Source: Paraglomus occultum (Eukaryota > Glomeromycota > Glomeromycetes > Paraglomerales > Paraglomeraceae). From it: a stretch of DNA of 12,073 nucleotides. Position numbers and translations under genes: made by a program. This document shows positions 1-9,009 of the stretch, in pieces (the first letter of the stretch is position 1; every line of letters begins with the position of its first letter). The stretch is taken from assembly GCA_910592205.1 (NCBI GenBank), contig CAJVPJ010001130.1:1-12073 (forward strand). Reading direction: 5' to 3'. Below the pieces are notes generated by a model. It did no database searches. It was not told the origin of the DNA and worked only from the letters and a program-made list of their open reading frames with translations.

Positions 1-417
1 TGCTAAATATATAGAAGAGACTTTTTATAACAAGAATATTTACAAAAATGAACAGTAAAATAAGGAATAATTTCTCAACAGAAGAAACCTGTCAATTTCA
101 TAATTTCGTAACTTTTGTCGTCCAAGAGAGAACTTGAGGGAAAAACCATACATTGCTAAAAGTGCATAAAAAATAAATGTTACATAACAATTATAATTAA
201 ACATAACAATTATAATTAACACAACCATAGTTAATACAACATAGCGAATATGACATCTTACCGTAAAAAGAAGAAGAACCAATGAATCGACATTTAAATC
301 ATATTATATCCATAATCTCATTCTCTCCCCATTGATACAATAAACACATATCGAACACATTAAGCTTCATTTCTAAACACCTGCATCAGCATCCCCTTCC
401 ATGGACTATGCATGCAT
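1..417. other. AT-rich 3' flank of the bZIP gene, no gene seen
   Basis: No convincing coding sequence is visible. The stop-free stretch on the minus strand (about 40-282) encodes a hydrophobic, low-complexity F/L/I/Y-rich peptide, as expected from translating AT-rich noncoding DNA. This segment should carry the 3' untranslated region of the minus-strand bZIP gene that ends at 418. I found no exact AATAAA signal in that orientation. Confidence 0.6.
182..219. repeat. Perfect tandem duplication, 2 x 19 bp
   Basis: The 19-base unit acataacaattataattaa occurs twice back to back (182-200 and 201-219) without mismatch. It lies in AT-rich noncoding sequence downstream of the bZIP gene and is probably a recent slippage duplication. 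No function is implied. Confidence 0.9.
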
Positions 418-2673
418 TCATCCAACAACAGCATTGCTACCATTCCCTGCAACAACAGGTGCGGGATTTCTGCTTGCCCAAAAAGAAACACCCACGCTAG
501 CGTGTATATCGGGATGACTTCGAGTTCTCAGCATTTCACACAAATCATCGGGTATCATCACTCGCTCAGCCGGATCATCTTCGCTAACAATAGAACGGGA
601 CTGTGCATTATTCACACAGCTGCTGAACGGTCGTCGTGTATCGGACGTTGGCGAATTAGGATATGAGCGATAATCATTTCGGTTAAGATCGTAATGACAA
701 GAATTTGTTGGGCTAGTAGACGCGTTAGATGCGTTGGTGGGAGATGCGCTAGAATTTGTCGTCGCTGCTGTCGAAGAAGGACGGGCAGTGTCTACATGAC
801 TCGGCCGAGGATGAGATGGTGGTGACTGATATGCGGGTGGTGAACGCTCATTATAGAATGCATTCTTGCGTTTCCTCATCCAAGGATCTTCTCCTAATCC
901 GTTTAGATCATCCTCACTGGATCCGTTTGGAGTGAACGGACTGTTGATGCTGGAGCTACTGTTGCTATTGATCTCACCTCTGCTTTTATCATCCTCTGCT
1001 TCACCCTTTAATTTAGCAACTTCTGCTTTGAGTGTTGTTATGGTAGACTTCATTTCTTCCTTTTCTTTTTCAGCCTGCTCTAGACGGCGTTTGAGTGATT
1101 CTAGTTCCTTTGCTTTAGCTTCGAGATCTTTGATGTACCTATCTTTACGTTGACGGAAGGCACGTTGAGCAGCACGATTTTGGGCCGCGCGTTTGGTAGT
1201 GGCAAGTATGCGACATCCCGGTCGAGATTGGGCTGTGAGCAGGGCAGCAGGAAGGTCTTGGGGAACTTGCGATGAGCTCTGGTTTGCGTTTTAAGAAAAA
1301 GTATGTGGTGTGATTAGTGTTAGAGTACGATAATCATATTAATGATATTTTTATAATGAATAACTCCAACCATTATCATAAAAACGTACGATTGAAGAAG
1401 TCAAGCCCATCGATTGTGATGCGTGTGATTTTATCTTCTCGTCGGCATGCAGGCTCATCGACACTATATTTCCCATAATTGTAATGTGATAGCGAATACG
1501 AATTTTAATATCCGACAATTCAGCCATTGTGCATCACATATTAGGTAAGCGAAAGGAGTATGGATATCGGATGGATCGATGGAGGGAGGGGAGAGGAAAG
1601 CAAAAGATAGAGGTGATTAGAAAAAGTCTAGTCAGTTGACGCTAACATGTAAAAAAAATATTGATTTGTATATTGGCAAACGAATGAGTGACAAAGTACA
1701 ACCATGAAAATTACATGGCTGCTTTCCATACACTTGGAACACGTCTTTTCCGTAAGCCTCGTTTTATAATCTTCTATTCTAACTAATCGAAAAATAAAAA
1801 AAAAAAATTTTTTTTCTTTTCCCTTTTTTTTTTTTTTGCATTCAATCTTTTCATCTTTCTGTTAGTTACATATATAACTAATTGTATAATAAATTGTAAA
1901 AATATATATAATAGAAATTGTTTTGTATGTATAAAAATGGTCAAAGCGTTGAATGTGTTACTTATTTTATGAGATTATAGAATTGGGGAAATGGTTTGTG
2001 GGGAAGGGGAAAGCAAACAAAGGAAGAATAATTGAATGAATAAAAATAGGGGCAATGCATGTGGTAAAATATATACACTGTCGTGATAATTAATAATGAT
2101 GACAATAGTGACGATAGTGATTATGTACATACAATGGCAAAGACAAAATGTCCAATAGCTTGTTGATGGACTATCACTAAAATCTAATCTATCGCATATC
2201 TCACATATCTGAAACCAATCCTTCAATTCTATCTATTTTCACTTACATGATGCATTAGCAGAATTGTGGAATCCGTTGCCGAATGGAATAATTCCAGCAT
2301 GGCCTGATCCCCCATTTCCAAATCCTAAACTTTGCTGCATTCACTTGTCACCGAGACCTGCCCAGGCAGGATTCTGTGGCTGCAGCTGCGTGCCTATGCT
2401 GGAAGTGTTGATTCCGTTGCTTGCGATGTTGTGACTTGCTGCCTGGCCGCTTCCCTGTGTTTGTTGCAATAGAACTTGCGAGTGGTGAGAAGCACTTTCA
2501 TTCAGCGGAGGCATACCCAAGTAATATTGATTTGGAGGAGGGGTAGGGGGAGGAGGATGAGTGGGTGTCGAAGCTACATATGACGTGTTCATTTGGGAGC
2601 GATAAATCGCGTTTTGAGCTTGAAGCGATGGTGCATACACAGCGGTATTGAAGGGAGGCGTGGGGGTAGTCAT
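418..2673 (-). CDS. Yap/AP-1-like bZIP transcription factor, three exons, one in-frame TGA
   Basis: Predicted nuclear DNA-binding regulator. My model is complement(join(418..1278, 1390..1463, 2247..2673)): 454 codons including the terminal stop, all phases matching. It starts at ATG 2673 after a pyrimidine-rich leader (MTTPTPPFN). Residues 1-143 are Pro/Gln/Asn/Ser-rich, typical of an activation domain. Exon 3 has the basic region at about 196-212 (RAAQNRAAQRAFRQRK), matching the N-x-x-A-Q-x-x-F-R signature of fungal Yap/Pap1 proteins. A zipper follows with heptad positions L219, L226, L233, K240, I247, V254. The tail is Ser/Asn/Pro-rich with three scattered Cys, not the clustered redox Cys of Yap1/Pap1. 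Splice sites are GTAAGT at 2246, AG at 1464, GTACGT at 1389 and CAG at 1279. Codon 111 is TGA (2341-2343), with coding-like sequence continuing in frame; this could be a nonsense mutation, sequence error, readthrough or alternative splicing. Family assignment is firm, the 5' structure less so. Confidence 0.8.
1390..1527 (-). other. Possible alternative first coding exon of the bZIP gene
   Basis: An ATG at 1527 (MAELSDIKIR) opens 46 codons that run without a stop into the GTACGT donor at 1389. They share frame with exon 2 (1463-1390) and, through phase 0 splicing, with the bZIP exon at 1278. The DNA just upstream is strongly pyrimidine-rich on this strand, as in many fungal leaders. A transcript starting here would make a bZIP protein of about 332 residues and would skip the exon 1 TGA. 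This is inference from sequence; the same pyrimidine tract can equally be read as the 3' end of intron 1. Confidence 0.35.
1464..2246 (-). other. Long intron 1 of the bZIP gene
   Basis: Inferred 783-base intron between a strong GTAAGT donor (2246) and a TATAG acceptor (1464). It is much longer than the other introns here (about 90-280 bases). It holds a long A/T homopolymer block near 1796-1838 and AT-rich filler. Its 3' part, minus strand 1628 to 1466, contains no AG dinucleotide for about 160 bases and begins with a CTAAT branch-site-like motif at about 1615-1620. An ATG at 1527 lies inside it, in frame with exon 2. No other exon was found in it. Confidence 0.5.
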
Positions 2674-2765
2674 TGTTGGTTATTGGGAAATAGGGAGTGT
2701 ACAAATGTGAGTATGGAGAGTATAGTGCAGACGTCTGAAAGAAGGTTCAATAATGGGGTTACTTA
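2674..2765 (-). promoter_or_regulatory. Pyrimidine-rich leader/core promoter of the bZIP gene
   Basis: Read on the minus strand, the bases before ATG 2673 are C/T-rich with little G, and the start context is CAACAATGAC, a good fungal initiation context. No clear TATA box was identified. The extent given is approximate. Confidence 0.35.
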
Positions 2766-3083
2766 GTGGTAGAGAGAGATGAGTTTTGTTTTTATGTTTA
2801 ATCCCTTGTTGGATGGTTGGAACCAAAGCGAGTATTAATATAACAAAAATTTTTGGGTTTATTGTAAAAATGTTCTGTATATTGTTATTATATTATAAAG
2901 TTACGTATAAATACCGGAAATAAACCGAATATAGAATGGGGGAGTTTATATAATGCATTGACCACAACAAATATCACGAGAAGAAAACTTAGTTTTATTA
3001 TTATATTTATATTGAATTGATTTATTTATATGGAGCTATTACAATAGTATATTTTTATATTACGTTTATAATAAATAAATTTA

Positions 3084-3134
3084 AACCTCCAATAGTGATT
3101 AGGTGCCCCCGGTCGAACACCATTTTTTTTTTTC
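3084..3134. repeat. GC-rich block next to a T11 run, possible dispersed-repeat end
   Basis: A compact block of unusual base content (gtgcccccggtcgaacacc at about 3103-3121) sits in very AT-rich DNA and is followed directly by a T11 run. On the minus strand this reads as a poly-A tract followed by GGTGTTCGACCGGGGGCACC. That is the kind of edge seen at a transposon terminus or a retroposed element. No matching inverted copy occurs in the window, so the element type is unknown. Confidence 0.35.
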
Positions 3135-3215
3135 TTGTATTTGATGATTAAAATCATAAACATTAGATTAACAATGTCAGGTGTAATATTTAGCAAAAAT
3201 TGGAATATCATTATA

Positions 3216-3346
3216 CAGAGAGGCAAACACAGACGGATAGAGGAAAAAAGAAAGAGAAAGAGAGAGGGAGAAAGAGAAAAAGAGAGAGAGCGAGAGAGAT
3301 TAAGTTGGAAATGAAAGAGAGAAGAGAGCGAAAAAGAAAAAAAAAT
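3216..3346. repeat. Purine-rich (GA)n microsatellite-like tract
   Basis: About 130 bases are almost purely A and G on the plus strand, with runs such as gagagagagcgagagagatt, and end in an A9/T5 block. It is imperfect, not a clean repeat. It may act as a GAGA-like or polypyrimidine promoter element for a flanking gene, but that is inference. Confidence 0.8.
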
Positions 3347-3720
3347 TTTTATTAATATATATGTGTGCGACATGAATATGATGTTGCACCAGTTTTTTAA
3401 ATCGTTGCTCAATCAATTTATTTTCATCTTCGCCTTCGGATAAACAATAATTTTTTTACTAGGCAATTGATCATTTTACACACAAGACGATCGCAAAAAT
3501 TATAATAGTCGGCGTCACATGCAATCTAATCTCAAACTTTAAGCTATAAAGGACATAAGCCACGTTTTATATTGAATTCATACCAAATACATAAAAACGA
3601 CCGACTTTGTGTTGAATACTCCACAATTTTGATTGAATGTCCCATTGGCTTAGAACATCTATTTTTATGGTCCAAGTGTCTGTGTGTGATACAACGATCA
3701 AATAATAATAACTTTTTATT

Positions 3721-3739
3721 TATAATATTAAATATTATA
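3721..3739. repeat. Perfect 9 bp inverted repeat, 1-base spacer
   Basis: tataatatt and aatattata flank a single A, giving a 19-base near-palindrome in AT-rich intergenic DNA. Such AT palindromes arise easily by chance in this base composition, so no function is assigned. Confidence 0.7.
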
Positions 3740-4423
3740 CAATAGTAACAAACAAACCACGAATCTTTCTACAACTCTCCCCAGTAATGGGCTCTCCGAC
3801 TTGACCACTTGTTGACGCAACATGCTGTGAAACACGAACTTCATATCATCATATTATCAAAAACTGGGGTAGAAAATGGTCCGTGGAAGACAGCATATAA
3901 ACAGATCATATCACCCAGCGGATAATAATCTACCGTTAAGCATATCCCTTTCAATGTCCGATCTTTACTTATTAGCATATCTTATTGCTTATAGTAAGTA
4001 ACGTTAATCGTAACTTTTTGTCAGTGCGCTCTATTCAGTCACGTGTAACGTCTTCCTACTCGGTTACTAAAAAGTACTGTATTCTCACTATATCCTCTCA
4101 CCATACTACCAACACCATAAACAATGTGCTCGCTCGAGCCTTCACAATATTCCTTATTGTTTCAATGCCCTCCACTTGTTGCATATATCTTTCACAACCG
4201 ACGACTGCATATGCGTCCAAGCTGAAACACTAATTATGATCTCACATGACATCAGCATTTTTTTTTGCTTTAATATTTTGGAGACAACGCAGTGTTTCGC
4301 ATATAATACTCGCACCGTAGACTGCTTTTCTCGCAAGCCTCAATTAGCACGTCAGTTTTTGGCTTTTATAACAAGTGTCAATTATCTCGAAACAAACCAT
4401 ATTTCGCCAAACTATATTACAAA

Positions 4424-4438
4424 CCCCCCCCCCCCCCC
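4424..4438. repeat. C15 homopolymer
   Basis: Fifteen consecutive C on the plus strand (G15 on the minus) in otherwise AT-rich sequence. Tracts like this can form i-motif or G-quadruplex structures and are prone to length variation and sequencing error, so the exact length is unreliable. Confidence 0.9.
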
Positions 4439-5235
4439 TCCGAATTAACCTCGAGCTCGCTCAATCGTTTATCTCCATCACATCAATCCTTGTTCACGTT
4501 TCACCCAGTCAGCTCGACCCCTCACTGCACTGTATTTTCTTCATCACTTCATTCGTCTTCATTCTCCTGCACTGTTCAGGTGAGATAAAAGTTAAGTTCA
4601 TCGAATCCTTGAATTTTCAAATGTTTGTCTATTAATTGTGGCAATGCCCTGGGAGATCTGTCAGATGTGGATCAACAATTGTGGATTAGGTCATATTATA
4701 TGCTGTGGTATATTATGTAATTTACTAGAGAAAGGGATGGAAGAAAAGTTTATCGGAAATATGTTAGAAATACAATAGATCTGGCTACTTTATACTTGTG
4801 CATATAATATTGAAAGATATATAGATAATGGTAAAAATAACGCATATCTACCATTCGTGTATGATTTCCCTTCTGGCCTGAATTTATCATCTGCACAAAG
4901 CCGAGAACATCTCGTGCGTATGTACCCCCAATTTTTCAGTCTCCTTCATACAATGCTTTTACACATTTAATTATTTCCTTGAGAACAGTAACGATGCGTC
5001 TGTAATGTCAAAGTTATCATTCAATATTTTGCAATCAAGAGAATAAATTGATATTGTTCTTGATTGGGTGCCTGTTTATTTACCCTTAAGTAATCAATGT
5101 TCCGCAACTACTTCTCCTTGCATCATATATAACCTTCTCGATTTAGACGGACCAAGGTCAATAAACATTACCGTATACTGAACGTATTGTACAGTTAGTA
5201 CATATTCTATATCCAATAAACTGTCTGTTTCTTAA

Positions 5236-5321
5236 ATGGCGACCCCCCCAAAACGGAAGAATACTCCCCGACAGCTATTAGCTTGTCGTCTGGAATCATA
5301 TGGGATATGCAACATAGAATG
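5236..5321 (+). other. Candidate longer first exon of the kinetochore-like gene, out of frame across a C7 run
   Basis: A well-placed ATG at 5236 (context TTAAATGGCG) opens 29 codons and then meets TAA in the unspliced sequence. It is not in frame with the modelled start at 5307. After the C7 run at 5243-5249, however, the frame that does reach ATG 5307 is fully open and protein-like. A C8 run would join the 5236 start to the gene and add 24 residues. The run may be miscounted or polymorphic, or 5236 may simply open a short upstream reading frame. Confidence 0.4.
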
Positions 5322-7784
5322 GTAAGGTTCAAATTGCACATGGCGAGACAGGAAGAAGAAATCAATTCGTAAATGTGGGATGGCAAAGGCAAACTAACTG
5401 GGTTGTTATAGGCATGAATCCTTTTGATGGACGATTGAGTGAATGGAAAACCTTGACAGTTTAAAAATAATGTAGAAATTACGTCATTCTCAACGCACAC
5501 ATGTGACAAATCCATACAATCCAAAACGCGTCGTCACAAAAGTCTTCATCGACAAGCAACACGCACAAACCCCGAGTATGTTCAAACGAGGTAAACTGAC
5601 TCGATCAATCGGCACAGCATCCGACCAAATTACTTGTCTAGTTTCACATTGGATCTTGTATTTTACAAACAGGAATAAACGTACCCGATAAATACCAGGA
5701 AAGGGCATTGGCAAGACGAAGGGGTGCAGGGTAGGTAGTTCTGAAAGATGCTGGAAGCAGCTGCTAGTGCATGGACTATATGAAAGACTTGTGAACAGTC
5801 GCGATTAAAGATAACTCGTATGTACCGGCCGTGTTTCCTACATTAACCCCTCACTTTTTCGCTCCCATTTCAGATCTCACCAAACCCTGGCACGAAACTT
5901 TCAAATAACCGTGTCCAAAGACACCAATTCTGCGGATTCTCACGCAACATACGAAAATTATTCTTCGTACGAAGACTCCCAACCAATTCCGACAAAACCC
6001 AACAGTCATATAAATAGTAATAACGATAGAGACGTTGAAAATGGTAAAAATAATAAACCGTTGTTTTTCCGAGTATCCGACACCTCAAGTCATAGCTCGA
6101 TTATCGAAGATATCCTCAGATCTTCTAATTCTCCTGTTACTAGATCTGATAGCAAAGCAGCAGGTAAACATTTAGATTCTTCTCGCTTGATTTACCGATC
6201 CGCTAGTAATGCATCTCTCGTATAAAAATCAAACTATTAAGACGCTTCATTCTTCCATTGACCCTATTCAAAATACTATTTTTTTTTCATCAGGCACACA
6301 AAAAAACTATCAGCTCTCTTACTCCCGTCGCGATTTAACTGTCATCACACCACGCAGTCGTATGTCATCTAACACCTCTACCCCAGCAAAAGTATCCACG
6401 TATACTCCTAGTTTACCCTCAAAGAGTAAGAACACAGGGCATAAGAGAGTTGTCACAATCAATAGCTCGGAAGACGAATATATTGCTCCGTTGACGGAAA
6501 GTTTGCGGAAAGACATTGGGAAAGGTAGAGGGAGAGGCAAAAGTAGTGAGGAAAAGGATAACAGGAAAAGTCAGAGTAAAGTGACTAAACCGCGAGGAAG
6601 GGGAAATGGGGTTGGTACGAGAAAGGGAAGGACAACAAGTAAATCAACGGAAAACAAAAATGGCAGAGTAAAGATAGAGTGTCATAAGATAAAACGCGCA
6701 GCCGGAAAGGACGAGCAAGGAAACACAATACAAAAAAGCAGTTGCGTTGCTTTGAATGAGCTTGATGTCATTGCTGATGGAATTAGAAAGATTATTGAGG
6801 AATATCTGTAAGTTTCATAATTCCAAGCGTTGTACCATTAATCAAGGTGGTTTTTGAAATTATCTTTGTTCTATTAGTTCGTTCTCATTGGTTTACTCTT
6901 ATTTAGAAATGACATCGATAATGATCGGTTAAGAAAGGATATTAGCTTATATGAAAAAGAAGTGGAGCTCCGTCTACTAGAACAGGTGCATGCGTATTCT
7001 ACTTTATTTCCTGATCAATCCTTTTTTATAATGCCTTCCTTGTGTACTGAGACATGCAATATCGAACACGAAAGACCGACTTATCAGATGACCGAGTAGC
7101 ACTACAAAGTCGTCTCCGCAAGGCCAAATCGAGAAAAGCTACCTTGCGCAAGGAGCTTTTGGCGATGCAAAAAGAACGGGAGCAAGTACACGCGGAGCTT
7201 AGTAAACTCCGAGCGGAATATGAAGCTGAAGAGAAAGCGAGAAAGGTATGATCTTGCGCAAGCTGGGAGAGTTGAGAGCACCGAGTGAGTTGGTTATGAC
7301 AACGTGAAGATACAAAATGTTTATAAAAAATAGAGAGAAAGTATTAGGCAAGTCCCGTTCATCAAGCTAATTATACGTATCGTTTTTGCAAATTTTAGAA
7401 ATTAGAACAAGTTCATAACTTTCTTACGGAATTGGAACTGCTTCGAGAATCTGTTGCTGCCGAGCAGAAAAATGCATTAGATGTGGAAAGCCGTCATGAA
7501 AAGGTAATTTAGTTTACTTTATTTTTTATGCAAGTTCAATTTCTCCTGATGGTTTTCTTCATTCAATGTTAATTCGTCTATTATATAAGGACGGTTTTGA
7601 AGCCATTTTATCGTCAGTCACATCTCATTGCAGCAGCTTGTCACTTTCACTTGCTCCTTCAGAATTAAATCAACATGCTGAGGGTAATCTTGCGGTTTTG
7701 AAGAGATTTAATGATCTTCTTGAAGCATGTGATAGGGTTGTACGTGAGGGGGCTATAATGGAAATTGGGGATGAGGTTGGGTAG
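5307..7784 (+). CDS. Putative inner-kinetochore CENP-Q-like coiled-coil protein, eight exons
   Basis: Model: join(5307..5321, 5460..5590, 5874..6163, 6294..6807, 6907..6985, 7075..7245, 7399..7503, 7590..7784). This is 1500 bases, 499 residues, with all phases consistent. Residues 1-220 are polar and probably disordered. Residues 221-285 are basic with AT-hook-like RGRG repeats (GKGRGRGK, TKPRGRGNG), suggesting DNA or nucleosome contact. From about 300 to 435 the chain is a long charged amphipathic coiled coil (LNELDVIADGIRKIIEEYL, then KSRKATLRKELLAMQKE and KLRAEYEAEEKARK), followed by a short helical tail ending ...IMEIGDEVG. The order disordered/basic N-terminus, E/K/R/L coil, short C-terminal helices fits CENP-Q (COMA/CCAN complex), which binds the CENP-A centromere with CENP-U, -P and -O. 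CENP-U or another coiled-coil chromatin protein remains possible. Donors are mostly GTAAGT/GTAAAC-like; the weakest site is the acceptor at 7074 (ACGAAAG). The C-terminal half is secure, the first two exons tentative. Confidence 0.7.
5591..5873 (+). other. Intron between exons 2 and 3 of the CENP-Q-like gene
   Basis: A 283-base intron inferred from donor GTAAAC (5591) and acceptor CCCATTTCAG (5873). Exon 2 leaves two bases (AG) and exon 3 gives A, making an Arg codon. Both flanking exons are then open in a single frame with similar polar composition, which supports the join. Other protein-like frames inside the intron (for example 5503-5590 in a different phase) look like shadows. Confidence 0.6.
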
Positions 7785-7893
7785 ATTTGTGAGGAAGAAG
7801 TTGGTGTACTATGGAAATTTTTGACAAGAGGTTAAATCAGTAAATTTAATGTAGAATTTGAGTATGCGTATTGTATATAGTGTATTAATATTT

Positions 7894-7899
7894 AATAAA
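7894..7899 (+). terminator. Polyadenylation signal AATAAA
   Basis: A canonical AATAAA lies 110 bases after the TAG stop of the CENP-Q-like gene, within TA-rich efficiency-element-like sequence (tgtatatagtgtattaatat just upstream). Position and context fit a fungal 3' end. Confidence 0.6.
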
Positions 7900-8025
7900 T
7901 ACATAATGCTGGACCATATCCAATATTAGTATTAGATGCTGATTTAAAAGGATGGTTGTAATATTAACGGAATATGCTTTGGATATTCTATCTTGTATAC
8001 TATTATTTTTTTGTATTCATCACAT

Positions 8026-8100
8026 GTTAATATTAATATGGGGCAGACTGCAACAAAATCAAAGTGAATATTAATACACGTATAAATAAGCAGTGACGTC
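8026..8100 (+). repeat. Diverged dispersed repeat, copy A
   Basis: This stretch aligns with copy B 831 bases downstream in the same orientation. Shared blocks in order are ttaatattaa, gggg..(a)ctg.aacaaaa, caaagtgaa.a and a terminal tgacgt. Copy A lacks about 12 bases (ccacaaaaccag-like) that copy B has. This could be a transposon end or MITE relic; it carries no coding sequence. Confidence 0.45.
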
Positions 8101-8856
8101 TCAGTCCAGCAAGAGGACAATATGTAGTGAATCTATCTCATCTCTCATTACTTTTGTCATTTAACCTCTCACCCTAAACTGTCAATTAAAATTTTCATCT
8201 TGCACTTGTCTAAAGTTTAAAGATTTTTTCTCAGCGTTTTTTCATCTAATTCTTTTTGAGTTAAGTTTTGAGAGCAATTTCAACAACAAAATTTTTTATG
8301 TGTTCTCCATTTTCTTTGTCTCACCAGTTAATTTCTAAATCTGATGTTTTGCCTTTGATATATTGCGGATGGGAAAAAGGGCATAAAGTTAACTCCTATC
8401 TATATCCCCTTTCTGCTATTTTACAATTAAAACGTTCTTTTTAAGTCATGATTTTAAACTGTTGTATTAAAATAGTTTTTACAAAAAAAAAGAGCAAGAA
8501 AAAGAAAATTCTATAATTACTGTATATACTGTATATTAATATGCAAGAATGAAACATTAGAAATTTCAGTAAGTTTTTGTATTAAAATTTTTTGTCCAGC
8601 CTTTTATTTGTAATAGTACATTATTATTCTGCTTTCTTTTCTTAATACATAGTTTTCGTTTCTCTTTATAAATTTCGTAAGTAATTTTTTCTTTATCTGG
8701 AGAGTTTGGGTATTATTTATTTTAAGAACGTAAGGCGCAATCTTTTATCCTTGAGCCTTTTTTAGAATGCTTCTAATAGTAATAGTGCTGTAATTCTTTG
8801 ATTCCATGGTGGATTTAATGTAAATTAGTTTCATTATTTATATAAAGATAGCGCTA

Positions 8857-8957
8857 TATTAATATTAAGCATATTTGGGGTATACTGTAACAAAACCACA
8901 AAACCAGACAAAGTGAACACTGTTATGTGACATACTGTAAATGAGAGGCTGACGTGG
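8857..8957 (+). repeat. Diverged dispersed repeat, copy B
   Basis: Longer partner of copy A, with core ggggtatactgtaacaaaac and then caaagtgaacactgttatg. The shared block order and terminal tgacgt make common ancestry more likely than chance. The ~830 bases between the copies show no gene, so this is not an obvious LTR pair. Confidence 0.45.
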
Positions 8958-8993
8958 CTGAAAGTTAACTAATTTGGTTAATAACATTTTGAT

Positions 8994-9009
8994 TATTACA
9001 GCTGTAATA
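8994..9009. repeat. Perfect 16 bp palindrome tattacagctgtaata
   Basis: Self-complementary over 16 bases around CAGCTG. It contains an E-box core (CANNTG) and could be a dimeric protein-binding site, but its position in repeat-derived DNA gives no support for regulation. Confidence 0.6.

Larger units (their letters stand above)
2674..5306. other. Divergent intergenic region, no confident gene
   Basis: This 2.6 kb lies between the starts of the minus-strand bZIP gene and the plus-strand kinetochore-like gene, so it should hold both promoters. It contains the GA-rich tract, the repeat-end-like block, the 19 bp inverted repeat and the C15 run listed separately. About 3840-4960 is less AT-rich and has several short protein-like frames on both strands, but I could not join them into a consistent gene. 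A CT-rich stretch at about 4530-4578 ends in CAG/GTGAGA, which could be a noncoding leader exon and donor of the downstream gene. Confidence 0.5.

Noticed and set aside
412-1153. Plus-strand open frames at 412-666 and 866-1153
   Set aside because: They are antisense shadows of the bZIP C-terminal exon; the leucine- and serine-rich products mirror the coiled coil and Ser/Asn tail on the other strand.
2498-2704. Second minus-strand open frame overlapping bZIP exon 1
   Set aside because: Same DNA in another phase as the Pro/Gln-rich exon; no domain, and the exon 1 frame connects to the bZIP by splicing.
3026-3412. 128-codon minus-strand open frame
   Set aside because: Its L/S/F-rich middle is the translation of the GA/CT tract, and its end covers the GC-rich repeat-like block; no real protein character.
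4131-4232. Short plus-strand frame starting MCSLEPSQYS
   Set aside because: Only 33 codons, no splice continuation, and no more convincing than the opposing minus-strand frame.
5207-5714. Minus-strand open frames opposite the 5' exons of the CENP-Q-like gene
   Set aside because: Antisense to exons with a consistent spliced plus-strand frame; no domain or start context.
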